This document shows positions 45,468-56,620 of a stretch of 64,000 bases of DNA, in pieces. The stretch covers positions 84,101-148,100 of the forward strand of contig MBQZ01000073.1 of assembly GCA_002134785.1 (NCBI GenBank). Direction: 5' to 3'. The DNA is from Crenothrix sp. D3 (GTDB lineage: Bacteria; Pseudomonadota; Gammaproteobacteria; Methylococcales; Methylomonadaceae). The notes beneath the pieces are model-generated. The model had not been told where the DNA came from and ran no database searches. It worked only from the letters and a program-made list of their open reading frames with translations. Both the position numbers and the translations under genes were made by a program. Within the stretch, counting starts at the first letter, position 1; each line of letters opens with the position of its first letter.

Positions 45468-45648
45468 CGCGATTTTCAAGTCACGCTCTAAAGCAGCCCT
45501 ACAAAAAACTAGACATTTTTTCTAAAATCGGTTTTACTAGCGACGATTTTATCAAATACAGGTGACCTGTTTTTTAACATTGAACCTAAGTAGCAATTCA
45601 TTTTTCAAAAATCGCTCAACCTCACATTAATTTATTTGGAGATTTATC
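45468..45648. promoter_or_regulatory. Upstream region of the RTX gene
   Basis: About 180 bases of A+T-rich non-coding DNA, including an exact inverted repeat ACAGGT-G-ACCTGT at 45558-45570 that could be an operator. A TTTGGAG ribosome-binding site lies just before the ATG at 45649. No clear promoter match was found. Confidence 0.35.
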
Positions 45649-47700
45649 ATGGCTATATTAATTCCAGCAACAACAGCTTATTTAGATACACAGTTTGATG
45701 ATGTTTTCGTAGCACAATCTGGTGTTTTAACATCCACCACCTTTCCGGGTGCTACTTTCGGTATTAAAGACGTAACCCCTGTAGCTGGCATAGCCACTAA
45801 AGTTGGCACTTATGGTACTTTGACTCTCGACACCACAACAGGTGCGTACACTTTTACGCCTAATGATGCAGCGATTGAACCATTAGCGGCAAGTGTGGTA
45901 GGAGCTACTGGCAACTTTTTTAGTGTTTTCGCGGTAGAAGCAGGCGGCGTACCTTCTCCAGCTCTGCCTCTTGGCTTTGATATTACTGTCGATCCACTTG
46001 CTACTGCTGGTGATACTACAGGTAACGATACCATCCTAGGCACAGCGGGTAACGACAAAGTCAACTCCTTAGCAGGTAATGACTCTATTACTGGTGCAGG
46101 TGGTATTGATAGCTTATCAGGTGGTTTAGGTGACGATACTTACGTCCTCGCTGCTGGCAACACAGGCACTGTCATTACTGAAGCCCTTGACGAAGGTAAA
46201 GATACCGTTGAGTCATCCATGACCTACACCTTGGCTGCCAATGTTGAAAATCTGAATTTGAAGGCAGTAGGATTGGTTGGTACGGGTAATGATCTGGCTA
46301 ACAAATTAACAAGTACAGCTGGTGGTAACTCACTGATTGGTGGTGCAGGTAATGATACTTTAATCAGTATTGTTGGTATAGACTCCTTAGCAGGCGGCGC
46401 AGGTGATGATAGCTACACTGTTAGTAACGCAGCCACAATAATCACTGAAGTTACTGGCCAAGGCTGGGATGTTGAGACTGCAGAAATAGCTGATCTTACT
46501 TTAGCTTCTGGCGTTGAGGTGCTGATTCTTGGCGGTACTGTTAACGCTGGTCTTGGTAACAGTGTTAACAACTTTTTATTAGGTAACGCTGTCGCTAACA
46601 ATCTTGATGGTAAAGGTGGCGCGGATGTCATGGCAGCTTATGCAGGTGACGATAACTACACCGTTGACAATATCGGTGATGTAGTCGTTGAAAATGCAAA
46701 CGAAGGTTATGATTCCGTTGTGTCAACAGTTTCTTACACCTTAGCTGCTAACGTTGAGCAGCTGGATTTTAGAACTGGACCAACGGGTGCATTGGCATTT
46801 GAAGCCACAGGTAACACACTGGACAACTTTATAGGCGGTAACGAATTTAATAACGTACTGAATGGTGGTACGGGTATAGATATTATGGTAGGTGAAGACG
46901 GTAATGACGCTTATTTCGTTGATAACATTGCGGATGTAGTTAGGGAAGCTCTTGTTGGTAATGCTGGTCCTAATACTTCTCTCAATGCGGGTACTGCTGA
47001 CCTAGTGTATTCTACTGCCGTTAGCTTTGACTTGAACACAGGCGATGCATCTATTGCAGGTGGTCAAGGTGTTGAAAACCTAGTTGTTTGGGGTACTACT
47101 GGCATCGCAGGTATAGGTAACGCGCTTAATAACATCATTTACGGTCAATCACTGAACAATAACCTGACAGGTTTGGATGGCGCAGACATACTCGTCGGTG
47201 GTCGTGGTGCAGATACTATCAATCTGCTTGAAAATACTGCTTCGACTGACACTGTGCTTATTGTAGCAGGTGACAGCACTACAACTGGCTTCGATATCGT
47301 CAATGACTTTAACGTTGCTACTCTAGCAGCAGCTGATAACCTGAATTTAGATTCAACGCTTATTGCCGCTAACGTAACATTGAACAATGGTACGGATGCA
47401 GGTGCTATTCAGACTAACAGTGTTGCGAATGGTATTATTACCTTCCAAGGTGCAGGTGGTGTTGCCATCAATGCAGCTAACTTGGTCTTAGCCGATGCGA
47501 TCGCTTATGTGCAAGCTAATATTGCAGGTTTGCAAACAGTTGCTTTTGCTCAAGGGACTGATACTTACGTTTTCCAAGATGGCGGTGCCAATTCCTTAGA
47601 CACATTGGTAGATTTAGTCGGTTTGACAAATGATGGTTCTCCTATTACTGTTACTTCTATTGGTACGGTAGCGGCTGTTAACGGAATCTGGGTTATCTAA
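45649..47700 (+). CDS. RTX-type (hemolysin-like calcium-binding repeat) secreted protein
   Basis: A 683-residue Gly/Asp/Asn-rich acidic protein without a signal peptide. A VCBS-like N-terminal domain (about 30-125, YGTLTLDTTTGAYTFTPNDA) precedes nonapeptide repeats such as GTAGNDKVNSLAGNDS, LIGGAGNDTL, SLAGGAGDDSY and DILVGGRGADTINLL, interleaved with repeated NLDG/ANVENL modules. The C-terminal end (DTYVFQDGGANSLDTLVDLV and a hydrophobic terminal WVI) looks like a type I secretion signal. A complete type I secretion system is encoded just downstream, making this its probable substrate; it could also be a surface-layer protein. No Cys residues were seen. Confidence 0.85.
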   Translation: MAILIPATTAYLDTQFDDVFVAQSGVLTSTTFPGATFGIKDVTPVAGIATKVGTYGTLTLDTTTGAYTFTPNDAAIEPLAASVVGATGNFFSVFAVEAGGVPSPALPLGFDITVDPLATAGDTTGNDTILGTAGNDKVNSLAGNDSITGAGGIDSLSGGLGDDTYVLAAGNTGTVITEALDEGKDTVESSMTYTLAANVENLNLKAVGLVGTGNDLANKLTSTAGGNSLIGGAGNDTLISIVGIDSLAGGAGDDSYTVSNAATIITEVTGQGWDVETAEIADLTLASGVEVLILGGTVNAGLGNSVNNFLLGNAVANNLDGKGGADVMAAYAGDDNYTVDNIGDVVVENANEGYDSVVSTVSYTLAANVEQLDFRTGPTGALAFEATGNTLDNFIGGNEFNNVLNGGTGIDIMVGEDGNDAYFVDNIADVVREALVGNAGPNTSLNAGTADLVYSTAVSFDLNTGDASIAGGQGVENLVVWGTTGIAGIGNALNNIIYGQSLNNNLTGLDGADILVGGRGADTINLLENTASTDTVLIVAGDSTTTGFDIVNDFNVATLAAADNLNLDSTLIAANVTLNNGTDAGAIQTNSVANGIITFQGAGGVAINAANLVLADAIAYVQANIAGLQTVAFAQGTDTYVFQDGGANSLDTLVDLVGLTNDGSPITVTSIGTVAAVNGIWVI

Positions 47701-47728
47701 TCCGTTACTCGTTCTAAGCTGTTCAATT

Positions 47729-47760
47729 AGCAAGCCCCGCAAGGGGCTTGCTTTTTTTTT
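47729..47760 (+). terminator. Rho-independent terminator after the RTX gene
   Basis: A perfect stem AGCAAGCCCC / GGGGCTTGCT with a GCAA tetraloop, followed by a run of T. It is the clearest terminator in the window and separates the RTX gene from the next. Confidence 0.95.
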
Positions 47761-47808
47761 GCCGTGCTATAATGCAACCCTGATTTTTAACACCGAAAGC
47801 AAAAAATA

Positions 47809-48402
47809 ATGACCACGATAGCCGATGACATTTGGGCGCAATGCGTGAAGTTGCCCAATCCCACAAAGAATTTAAAAATTTGCAAAAAAAATTCACGCAA
47901 AGAATTTGAAGACGCGCAAAAAGAATTGCAAGAAATCCAAAAAGAAACGGCACGCGAAATTAAAGCGGTCAATGTCAGTATTGATCGCTTGTGTAATCGT
48001 TTAGATGAATTTGTCGAACAAGCCGTGCGCCCCGCAGCCATCCGTTTATTTAGAGAACGCGGCATTGATATTCATGAAGTCCATCGCAATGTGAATACCA
48101 AACGCAATGGCGAAGGGCTAGAGATTGATTTGTTAGTTGTCAATGACAATGATATGGTCGTCATTGAATGTAAAAGCAATTTAAGCATTGATGATGTCAA
48201 TGAACACATTGACCGTTTGGAAAAAGTAAAACGCTTAATGCCCCGTTACGAAACCTGTCGGCTCTCAGGTGCAGTCGCAGGAATGGTCATTGCTGACAAT
48301 GTCGCCGATTACGCAATACGCAAAGGATTGTATGTAATTGGTCAAAATGGCGATCATTTAGAATTACGCAATGAATCGGCGTTTGTGGCAAAACATTGGT
48401 AG
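47809..48402 (+). CDS. DUF3782-like protein with PD-(D/E)XK nuclease-like domain
   Basis: A 197-residue protein with a coiled-coil N-terminal half (FEDAQKELQEIQKETAREIK) and a C-terminal domain containing EIDLLVVNDNDMVVIECKSN, the E-D-ExK layout of the PD-(D/E)XK nuclease fold. This fits DUF3782-type proteins, numerous in cyanobacteria and repeat-rich proteobacteria, and of unknown role. It lies between the RTX gene and its secretion genes with no coupling to either. Confidence 0.75.
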   Translation: MTTIADDIWAQCVKLPNPTKNLKICKKNSRKEFEDAQKELQEIQKETAREIKAVNVSIDRLCNRLDEFVEQAVRPAAIRLFRERGIDIHEVHRNVNTKRNGEGLEIDLLVVNDNDMVVIECKSNLSIDDVNEHIDRLEKVKRLMPRYETCRLSGAVAGMVIADNVADYAIRKGLYVIGQNGDHLELRNESAFVAKHW

Positions 48403-48421
48403 CTAGACTATCGTATTATTT

Positions 48422-48526
48422 GTAGGTTGAGTTAGCATAGCGTAACCCAACATTCCACAGTGATTCGTACTTTGTTGGGTTATGATTTATGTCCGCTATC
48501 GCAGACATAAATCTAACCCAACCTAC
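48422..48526. repeat. Inverted-repeat element, family D, copy 2
   Basis: Outer arms GTAGGTTGAGTTAG and CTAACCCAACCTAC (one mismatch), with nested TAACCCAACA / TGTTGGGTTA. It is a relative of 30624-30729 and sits directly before the terminal-inverted-repeat element at 48533. Confidence 0.8.
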
Positions 48527-48532
48527 AGACTT

Positions 48533-48652
48533 ACTGCCATTAAGTTAAGGTTTATCGTAGGGGCAATCCCTTGTGGTTGCCCTGATAACGACCTGTTCAT
48601 AGGGCTGGCACAAGGCACAGCCCCTACATTTTTGTCTTAACTTAATGGCAGT
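48533..48652. mobile_element. 120-bp element with exact 17-bp terminal inverted repeats
   Basis: ACTGCCATTAAGTTAAG (48533-48549) and CTTAACTTAATGGCAGT (48636-48652) are exact inverted repeats. Between them is a family B-like core (GTAGGGGCAATCCCTTGTGG ... CACAGCCCCTAC). The layout is that of a MITE or a nested repeat. It lies immediately upstream of the secretion ATPase gene. Confidence 0.7.
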
Positions 48653-48701
48653 GAACCTACGGACTCGCGTACCCTCAATTTATTATTCGGAATTCACCTT
48701 T

Positions 48702-50408
48702 ATGCGACCACCTCGCTCAGAACTCGCTGAAGCTATTTATATTTGCCGTGATTCATTTAAATCAGCGGCATTTTTTAGCTTATTTATTAATATGTTAATG
48801 TTGTTCCCTTCCATCTATATGATGCAGGTCTATGACCGCGTGTTGGGTAGTAACAGCATATCCACCTTGCTGATGCTGACTTTGTTGGCCGTGATGTTGT
48901 TCGCTATGCTCGGCGCATTGGAATGGATACGCTCACAAGTATTAATTCGCGTCAGTACCCGTTTTGATTTGTTGCTGAATGAGCGACTTTATCGCGTGTT
49001 ATTTAAACAAGCGTTAGTCAGTGGTGGAAAATCTAGCACGCAACCACTCAGTGATTTACTGGCATTGCGCCAGTTTTTAACAGGTCAAGGCTTATTCGCT
49101 TTTTTTGACGCGCCGTGGCTGCCGATTTACGTTGTCTTGTTGTTTTTATTTAATCCCGCGTTTGGTTATGTCGCCATTGTTTCTGTGGTGGTGTTGATTT
49201 TTCTGGCTACTTGGAACGAACGTGCCACGCATGATGATTTAGAACAAGCTAATCAATTGTCTGTTGAAAGCTCAAATGCCACCGCGCGTAATTTACGCAA
49301 TGCAGAAGTCGTTCATGCCTTAGGGATGCTGCCATCATTAATGGCTCGCTGGAAAGAAAAACAAAAAAAATTAATTATCCTGCAAGCCTTGTCGAGTGAA
49401 AAAGGCGGCTTAATTTCCGCGTTATCAAAAACTTATCGTGTAACGATACAATCATTAATTTTAGGATTAGGCGCGTGGTTAGCCATTAATAAACAAATTA
49501 GCCCAGGTATGATGATTGGTGGTTCTATTTTATTGGGTCGCGCATTAGCCCCTATTGATTTAATGATTGGTAGCTGGAAACAATTTTTAACGGCGCGTAC
49601 CGCTTATGGGCGAATCAATGAACTATTAGCCCATTTTCCTGCTGAAGCAGACAGAATGGCTTTACCTGCACCGACAGGATCATTGCGGGCTGAACAAGTG
49701 ATTGTCGCGCCACCGGGTTCTAAAGTAGCCGTCATTAAAGGTGTTAATTTTGCGATTGAAGCAGGCACGTTTGTCGCATTAATCGGCGCGAGTGCCTCAG
49801 GTAAATCAACCTTAGCCCGCGCCTTGTTAGGTATTTGGCCAGCGGCGAGTGGAGCTATTCGTATGGATGGCGCGGATGTGATGCAGTCTGATCGTGGTTT
49901 AGTCGGTCCGTATATTGGCTATTTACCACAAGATATAGAGCTGTTTGATGGCACAATTGCGGAGAATATCGCCCGCTTTGGTGAAGTCGATGCCAATCAT
50001 GTCGTTGATGCCGCGATTGCCGCAGGCGTGCATGAGATGATTTTACGACTCCCACAAGGTTATGATACCGAGATTGGTAGTAGTGGCGGTGCATTATCAG
50101 CGGGGCAACGTCAGCGTGTGGGTTTAGCACGCGCAATCTATGGTAATCCTGTGTTAGTAGTGTTAGATGAACCTAATTCTAATTTAGATGATGTCGGTGA
50201 GTATGCGTTAGCACAAGCCTTATTAGTGCTGAAACAACGCGGCTGTACAGTGATTGTTATCACACATCGCGTAGGTATTTTGAGTATTGTGGATAGAATT
50301 ATGGTATTAAATGAAGGCGCGTTGGTATTGGATGGCCCACGAGACGAGGTGTTAGCAAAATTGAATCAACGTCCTGCAACACAAGCTACACAAGGACAAT
50401 CGGTATGA
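48702..50408 (+). CDS. Type I secretion ABC transporter (PrtD/HlyB-like permease-ATPase)
   Basis: A 568-residue inner-membrane ABC exporter. The membrane domain (about 20-310) has several long hydrophobic helices, and the ATPase domain (about 330-555) has Walker A GASASGKS, signature LSAGQRQRVGLARA and Walker B VLVVLDEPNSNLD. No C39 peptidase domain is present, as in PrtD/HasD/LapB-type exporters. The start at 48702 (MRPPRSELAE) is preferred over 48645, because that upstream ATG lies within the terminal repeat of the 120-bp element. Coupled to the adaptor gene by ATGA. Confidence 0.93.
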   Translation: MRPPRSELAEAIYICRDSFKSAAFFSLFINMLMLFPSIYMMQVYDRVLGSNSISTLLMLTLLAVMLFAMLGALEWIRSQVLIRVSTRFDLLLNERLYRVLFKQALVSGGKSSTQPLSDLLALRQFLTGQGLFAFFDAPWLPIYVVLLFLFNPAFGYVAIVSVVVLIFLATWNERATHDDLEQANQLSVESSNATARNLRNAEVVHALGMLPSLMARWKEKQKKLIILQALSSEKGGLISALSKTYRVTIQSLILGLGAWLAINKQISPGMMIGGSILLGRALAPIDLMIGSWKQFLTARTAYGRINELLAHFPAEADRMALPAPTGSLRAEQVIVAPPGSKVAVIKGVNFAIEAGTFVALIGASASGKSTLARALLGIWPAASGAIRMDGADVMQSDRGLVGPYIGYLPQDIELFDGTIAENIARFGEVDANHVVDAAIAAGVHEMILRLPQGYDTEIGSSGGALSAGQRQRVGLARAIYGNPVLVVLDEPNSNLDDVGEYALAQALLVLKQRGCTVIVITHRVGILSIVDRIMVLNEGALVLDGPRDEVLAKLNQRPATQATQGQSV

Positions 50409-51748
50409 GTTTATTGAAAACAAAACCCAAAAATTTAGATGAATTAGATATTGCCCATTTTGCCGATGATCGCCCTGTGCGACGATTGGGTTATTTGTTA
50501 ATACTGATTGTGTTTGGTGGCTTTGGTGCGTGGTCTTACTTCGCCCCCTTAGGCAGTGCTGTCGTGGCATCAGGCAATGTGACCGTTGAAGGTTATCGTA
50601 AAACCGTCCAACATTTAGAAGGCGGTATTGTTAAAGCCCTACACGTCCGCGATGGTGATAATGTCACTAAAGGGCAAGTCTTGGTGGAGCTCGATGACAC
50701 ATCCACGAGAGCGCAATTAGAAACCCTGCGTGGTCAATTGTTCTCAGCTTTAGCGCGTGAAGCGCGATTAGTGGCAGAACGAGACGGCAATGCCAGCGTT
50801 AACTATCCTACTGAATTAAAAAATGTGAGTAGCGAACCCCGCATACAAGAAAATATGCGCGTTCAAGAGCAATCCTTCGCGGTACGCAAACAATCGCGCA
50901 ACGGTCAGATTGCTATTTTCAAAGAACAACGCCAACAATTACAGGCTAAAATTGAAGGTATTAAGTCGCAAATAACCAGTCGTGCCGTGCTATCAGCCTC
51001 ATTGAATAAAGAGTTAATTGATTTTCGCGCCATGCTGAAAGAAGGCTATATTGAAAAACAAAAAATTACTGAATTTGAACGGCGGTTAGCCCAATCAGAA
51101 GGCGATAAGGGCGATTTCATTGCCAATATTGCCACCGCACAAAATCAGATTAGTGAAATTTCACTGAAAATTCTGCAAATCGAGAAGGATTTTCAACGTG
51201 AAGTCATGGAAGAACTCAGTAAAGTACAAACTGAACTGTCTGAACTGCACGAAAAAACCCAATGGCTAACCGACACCGTGGCGCGTACTGTCATTAAAGC
51301 ACCCGAAGCAGGCATGGTGTTAGGTTTAACAGTGCATACTTTAGGTGCGGTTATTCCACCAGGTGGGCATTTACTCGACATCGTACCGCAACAAGAAAAG
51401 CTGATTGTCGAAGCCCAAGTATCACCTATAGACATTGATCGCATTCACATCGGACAACAAGCGGAAATTCGTTTTAGTGCCTTTAAAAGTGCTAAGACGC
51501 TTAAAATAGATGGTAATTTATTGACCGTATCCGCCGACCGAATCACCGATGAAAAAAACGAAACCAGTTTTTATCTAGCGCGTGTTGAGGTCAATAAAGC
51601 GGGTTTGGAAGACTTACGCAAAAATGATTTAGTGTTAGTACCCGGTATGCCTGCCGAAGTATTGATTAATACAGGCGATCGCACCTTTTTTGAATACTTA
51701 ATGAAACCGATGAGCAATATTTTCGCGCGTTCATTTAATGAGGATTAA
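50405..51748 (+). CDS. HlyD-family type I secretion membrane-fusion protein
   Basis: A 447-residue adaptor that bridges the ABC exporter and outer-membrane channel. A short cytoplasmic N-terminus and one membrane helix (about 28-48, LGYLLILIVFGGFGAWSYF) are followed by a lipoyl-like half (YRKTVQHLEGGIVKALHVRD), long coiled coil (about 140-290) and a beta-barrel with IKAPEAGMVLGLTV. It overlaps the ABC gene by four bases and the TolC-like gene follows within five bases. Confidence 0.94.
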   Translation: MSLLKTKPKNLDELDIAHFADDRPVRRLGYLLILIVFGGFGAWSYFAPLGSAVVASGNVTVEGYRKTVQHLEGGIVKALHVRDGDNVTKGQVLVELDDTSTRAQLETLRGQLFSALAREARLVAERDGNASVNYPTELKNVSSEPRIQENMRVQEQSFAVRKQSRNGQIAIFKEQRQQLQAKIEGIKSQITSRAVLSASLNKELIDFRAMLKEGYIEKQKITEFERRLAQSEGDKGDFIANIATAQNQISEISLKILQIEKDFQREVMEELSKVQTELSELHEKTQWLTDTVARTVIKAPEAGMVLGLTVHTLGAVIPPGGHLLDIVPQQEKLIVEAQVSPIDIDRIHIGQQAEIRFSAFKSAKTLKIDGNLLTVSADRITDEKNETSFYLARVEVNKAGLEDLRKNDLVLVPGMPAEVLINTGDRTFFEYLMKPMSNIFARSFNED

Positions 51749-51752
51749 CATC

Positions 51753-53081
51753 ATGCGTACAGCCCCTTTATTATTAATCAGCTTGGTCTTTAGCGTATCA
51801 AGTCATGCGGATAATTTACTGTCTATTTATCAACGCGCGTTGCTGTCCTCACCCGAACTCATGAGTAGTCAATACGCGCTGGATATTGCACGCGCCCAAG
51901 AGGATCAATCTTTTGGGCGGTTATTACCGCAAGTGGCAGTGCGAGGTAATTATTCGCTGAATAATCTAAAATACCAAACACGCAGCGGGCAAGGCTACGA
52001 TGGGACAAATGCGGGGCTTAACATACGGCAACCCTTATTTGATTTACAAGCCTATTTGTTAATGAAAAGTCAGCAATCCAAAACGGCACAAGGTGAAGAC
52101 AAGTTACTAGCTGCCCATCAACAACTTATTTTTGATATTGTTGATCGTTATGTGGATGCCCTAGAAGCCGCCGATAAAACTGACATTATCAGTACAGAAC
52201 TCAGTTCCACTGAAAAACAACTCGCCCGCGTTAAAGCCATGAATGAACGGCAAATGGCTTTGGTGACTGATTTATACCAAGTACAAGCCCGCGTCGAAAC
52301 CTTACGCACTGCCCTTATCGAAAGTAAAAACGATGCCCAAATTGCGTTAGAAAAATTACGCGAACTCACAGGTGATGCTGTTACCCATATTCAGCCAGTA
52401 CGTTTAGATAGCAAACAGCCGCCTCCTGAAGGTAATGTTGACGCTTGGATACAGCAAGCCGACAGCATTAACCCCGACTTAAACGCGCTTAAAGAGGCAG
52501 TTAAATCCGCAGACCAAAGTATATCCGCGTATCAAGCAGGACATTTACCGCGCATTGAATTACAAGCGGGCGCGAATTATGCCAACACGGGATTCAATAA
52601 CCAGCAATCACCGCCTTATACAGTTGGCACAGTCGGTGTTGAAGCCACGATTCCAATTTATGAAGGTGGTATTACCAGTGCAAAAGTCGAAGAAGCACTG
52701 GGGCGTAAAAATTTTAGTTCTGCGCAACTCGAACAAAAATTGCGCGAATTGGAGAAAATAACCCGCGATGCTTACTTGGGTATGAGTATCTCGCAAGCGC
52801 GTAGCTTAGCCACTGACCGCCAACTCGATGCGAATGAAAAAGCTAAACTGGCCATGGAAAAAGGCTATGAATTAGGTGTAGTGTCCATTATTGATTTACT
52901 CAATGCAGAAAAACAACTGTCTGAAGCGCGTAAAGTACAACACCAAGCGCGTTACCGTTATTTTAAAGCGCGTAGTAGTTTGCTACAGCAAGCAGGTCGT
53001 TTAGATGTTGAGGAATTGGCAAAATTAAATGACTGGTTGATAGCAGAAGCAGCTATTACTAATGAATCTAAAGCTAAGTAG
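51753..53081 (+). CDS. TolC-family outer-membrane channel protein
   Basis: A 442-residue outer-membrane efflux protein with a signal peptide (MRTAPLLLISLVFSVSSHA) and two repeats of the TolC coiled-coil fold (SIYQRALLSSPELMSSQYAL and SINPDLNALKEAVKSADQSI), with the usual VSIIDLLNAEKQL near the end. The start at 51753 has GAGG about ten bases upstream and begins at the signal peptide; ATG 51738 is an alternative. It completes a three-gene type I secretion system. Confidence 0.93.
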   Translation: MRTAPLLLISLVFSVSSHADNLLSIYQRALLSSPELMSSQYALDIARAQEDQSFGRLLPQVAVRGNYSLNNLKYQTRSGQGYDGTNAGLNIRQPLFDLQAYLLMKSQQSKTAQGEDKLLAAHQQLIFDIVDRYVDALEAADKTDIISTELSSTEKQLARVKAMNERQMALVTDLYQVQARVETLRTALIESKNDAQIALEKLRELTGDAVTHIQPVRLDSKQPPPEGNVDAWIQQADSINPDLNALKEAVKSADQSISAYQAGHLPRIELQAGANYANTGFNNQQSPPYTVGTVGVEATIPIYEGGITSAKVEEALGRKNFSSAQLEQKLRELEKITRDAYLGMSISQARSLATDRQLDANEKAKLAMEKGYELGVVSIIDLLNAEKQLSEARKVQHQARYRYFKARSSLLQQAGRLDVEELAKLNDWLIAEAAITNESKAK

Positions 53082-53084
53082 AGC

Positions 53085-53200
53085 TAACGCACAATAAAAT
53101 GATACCGTTCGTGGTGAGCCATTCGACTAAGCTCATGAGAGCCTTGTCGAACCACATTCACACTTCGACAGGCTCAGTGCGAACGGTTTTGTAATCGTTT
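53085..53200. repeat. Long imperfect inverted repeat, family C, copy 2
   Basis: Starts with AGCTAACGCACAATAAAATG then ACCGTTCGTGGTGAGCC, has TTGTCGAACC and ends with TTCGACAGGCTCAGTGCGAA-CGGTT. The first half matches the copy near 56465 nearly base for base. It fills the gap between the TolC-like gene and dtd. Confidence 0.82.
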
Positions 53201-53222
53201 TTCCACCCTATCAAACATACGC

Positions 53223-53660
53223 ATGATTACCATCATTCAACGAGTGACTAGCGCGAAAGTGACTGTCAATGAGCAAGACATTGGCAGTATAAGCACGGGT
53301 ATCTTGGCTCTAGTCGCCGTTGAAAAAAACGACACGCCAAAAGAGGCAGAACGCCTATTAGAACGTATTCTTAATTATCGGATTTTTGCCGATGAAGCGG
53401 ATAGAATGAATTTGAGTGTACGCGATATTAACGGAGGTTTATTGTTAATACCGCAATTTACACTAGCGGCGAATACCCAAAAAGGCAATCGCCCCAGTTT
53501 TGTCTCAGCTGCACCGCCTGAGCAGGGACGTGAGTTGTTTAACTATTTGCAACAACACGCTATTACTGTTTATGAAAATGTGCAGTTTGGGGAGTTTGGT
53601 GCAGATATGCAGGTGGCATTGATTAATAATGGCCCTGTGACGTTTACCTTAAGAACCTAG
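53223..53660 (+). CDS. dtd: D-aminoacyl-tRNA deacylase
   Basis: A 145-residue DTD that removes D-amino acids from tRNA. The family Gly-Pro motif NNGPVTFTL is intact. The other active-site motif, normally SQFTLAA, reads PQFTLAANTQKGNRPSF here, so the usual Ser is Pro. The rest matches well (MITIIQRVTSAKVTVN, YRIFADEADRMNLSV). Chiral proofreading depends mostly on the Gly-Pro motif, so activity is plausible. Confidence 0.93.
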   Translation: MITIIQRVTSAKVTVNEQDIGSISTGILALVAVEKNDTPKEAERLLERILNYRIFADEADRMNLSVRDINGGLLLIPQFTLAANTQKGNRPSFVSAAPPEQGRELFNYLQQHAITVYENVQFGEFGADMQVALINNGPVTFTLRT

Positions 53661-53736
53661 GAGTCCAAAACAAGTTTTGGACGAGACGTTACAATGCCGT
53701 TATGATAATTGAAGCCCAAAACGTGTTTTGGACTCC
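53660..53736. repeat. Inverted-repeat element, family G (GTCCAAAAC / GTTTTGGAC)
   Basis: Outer arms GGAGTCCAAAAC (53660-53671) and GTTTTGGACTCC (53725-53736), with an inner hairpin GTCCAAAACAAGTTTTGGAC. It begins at the last base of the dtd stop codon and lies between the convergent genes dtd and dapB. Confidence 0.8.
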
Positions 53737-53752
53737 GTATCGTTTTAGTGAA

Positions 53753-55694
<1,942 letters not shown>

Positions 55695-55824
55695 TGTTAG
55701 TAATCTATTATGTTGTTAGTTGTTGTCATTATAAAACAGATAAAGCAGTATCCATCATAAATGCTCAACAATGCCTATCCGACAAGGCGATGATATGGTA
55801 GCGGACAAGCTGAATATCAATAGG

Positions 55825-56397
55825 CTAAGTACTTTGCTTTAATGCTAGTAACTCTTCTTCCAAAAGACGGCAATGCTCTGCTGTACCACGCCACAAATCT
55901 AATACAGAAGTCAAAATTAACTGCATTGTAGCGGCATCCCGATTAATAGTTTTATTCGCTTGATACGCCTGCTGTGGTGTCATGCCTTGTTTAATAGCAC
56001 GAAGTTGTGCCGCCATCACTTGATCCACGCCCAGAATGTGGTACACCAACCATGAAGTTATAAAATGAACTAATTTTTCAGCCGTTTGCACCTCATCTTC
56101 ATCAACACTGATATGTAACTGTAAACGACTTAAATCATAGATAAATGAATTATGCTCCATGTGATGAATGGCAAAGAACTGGGGATCAATATTGCGTTCT
56201 TTCATCATTGCTTCTTCATCGGTAAAGTGTTGATTCGTATAATTCTGTAGCTCTCGTAGAACTTGTTCAACCATCTCTTCGTTGGGTACACCCACAGTAA
56301 AACAATCGGCTAAACTATTCAGTAATACGAAAAGACGCTGGTGTTGCGTATCAACCATTTCTATTTTGGTTTCAAATTGTTCAGACCACTCTATCAT
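55825..56397 (-). CDS. Bacteriohemerythrin
   Basis: A 190-residue oxygen-binding di-iron protein. Ligand positions are the H in VDTQHQRL, the HFTDEEAMM segment (HxxxE), the HHMEHN pair and WLVYHILGVD. A C-terminal extension of about 55 residues beyond the usual hemerythrin (about 135) ends in a hydrophobic/charged helix (VLDLWRGTAEHCRLLEEELL). Possible roles are oxygen storage or delivery to a microaerophilic respiratory chain. Confidence 0.92.
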   Translation of the reverse strand: MIEWSEQFETKIEMVDTQHQRLFVLLNSLADCFTVGVPNEEMVEQVLRELQNYTNQHFTDEEAMMKERNIDPQFFAIHHMEHNSFIYDLSRLQLHISVDEDEVQTAEKLVHFITSWLVYHILGVDQVMAAQLRAIKQGMTPQQAYQANKTINRDAATMQLILTSVLDLWRGTAEHCRLLEEELLALKQST

Positions 56398-56464
56398 GAC
56401 ATTATTCTCCTAATATGAACTAAATTGTAAGACCAGTTCGTAATTTTATAGAATTATTGCAACC

Positions 56465-56620
56465 AGAGCTAACGCACAATCACAATAAAATGATGCCGTT
56501 CGTGGTGAGTCCTTCGCTAAACGCAGGAGAGCCTTGTCGAACCACATTCACATCATTCGACAAGCTCATGACAGGCTCAGTGCGAACAGTTTTGTAATCA
56601 TTTTATGACGGTTAGCTATA
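56465..56620. repeat. Long imperfect inverted repeat, family C, copy 3
   Basis: Begins with AGAGCTAACGCACAATCACA then ATAAAATGATGCCGTTCGTG, and ends with GCGAACAGTTTTGTAATCAT plus a TTTTATGACGGTTAGCT tail that mirrors the start. It has one extra CACAAT relative to the 53085 copy. Confidence 0.82.

Noticed and set aside
45810..47387. Antisense open frames within the RTX gene
   Set aside because: They are low-complexity shadows created by the Gly/Asp/Asn-rich repeats of the plus-strand gene.
48645..48701. ATG 48645 as the start of the secretion ATPase
   Set aside because: It lies inside the terminal inverted repeat of the 120-bp element and adds 19 residues that do not look like a family N-terminus.
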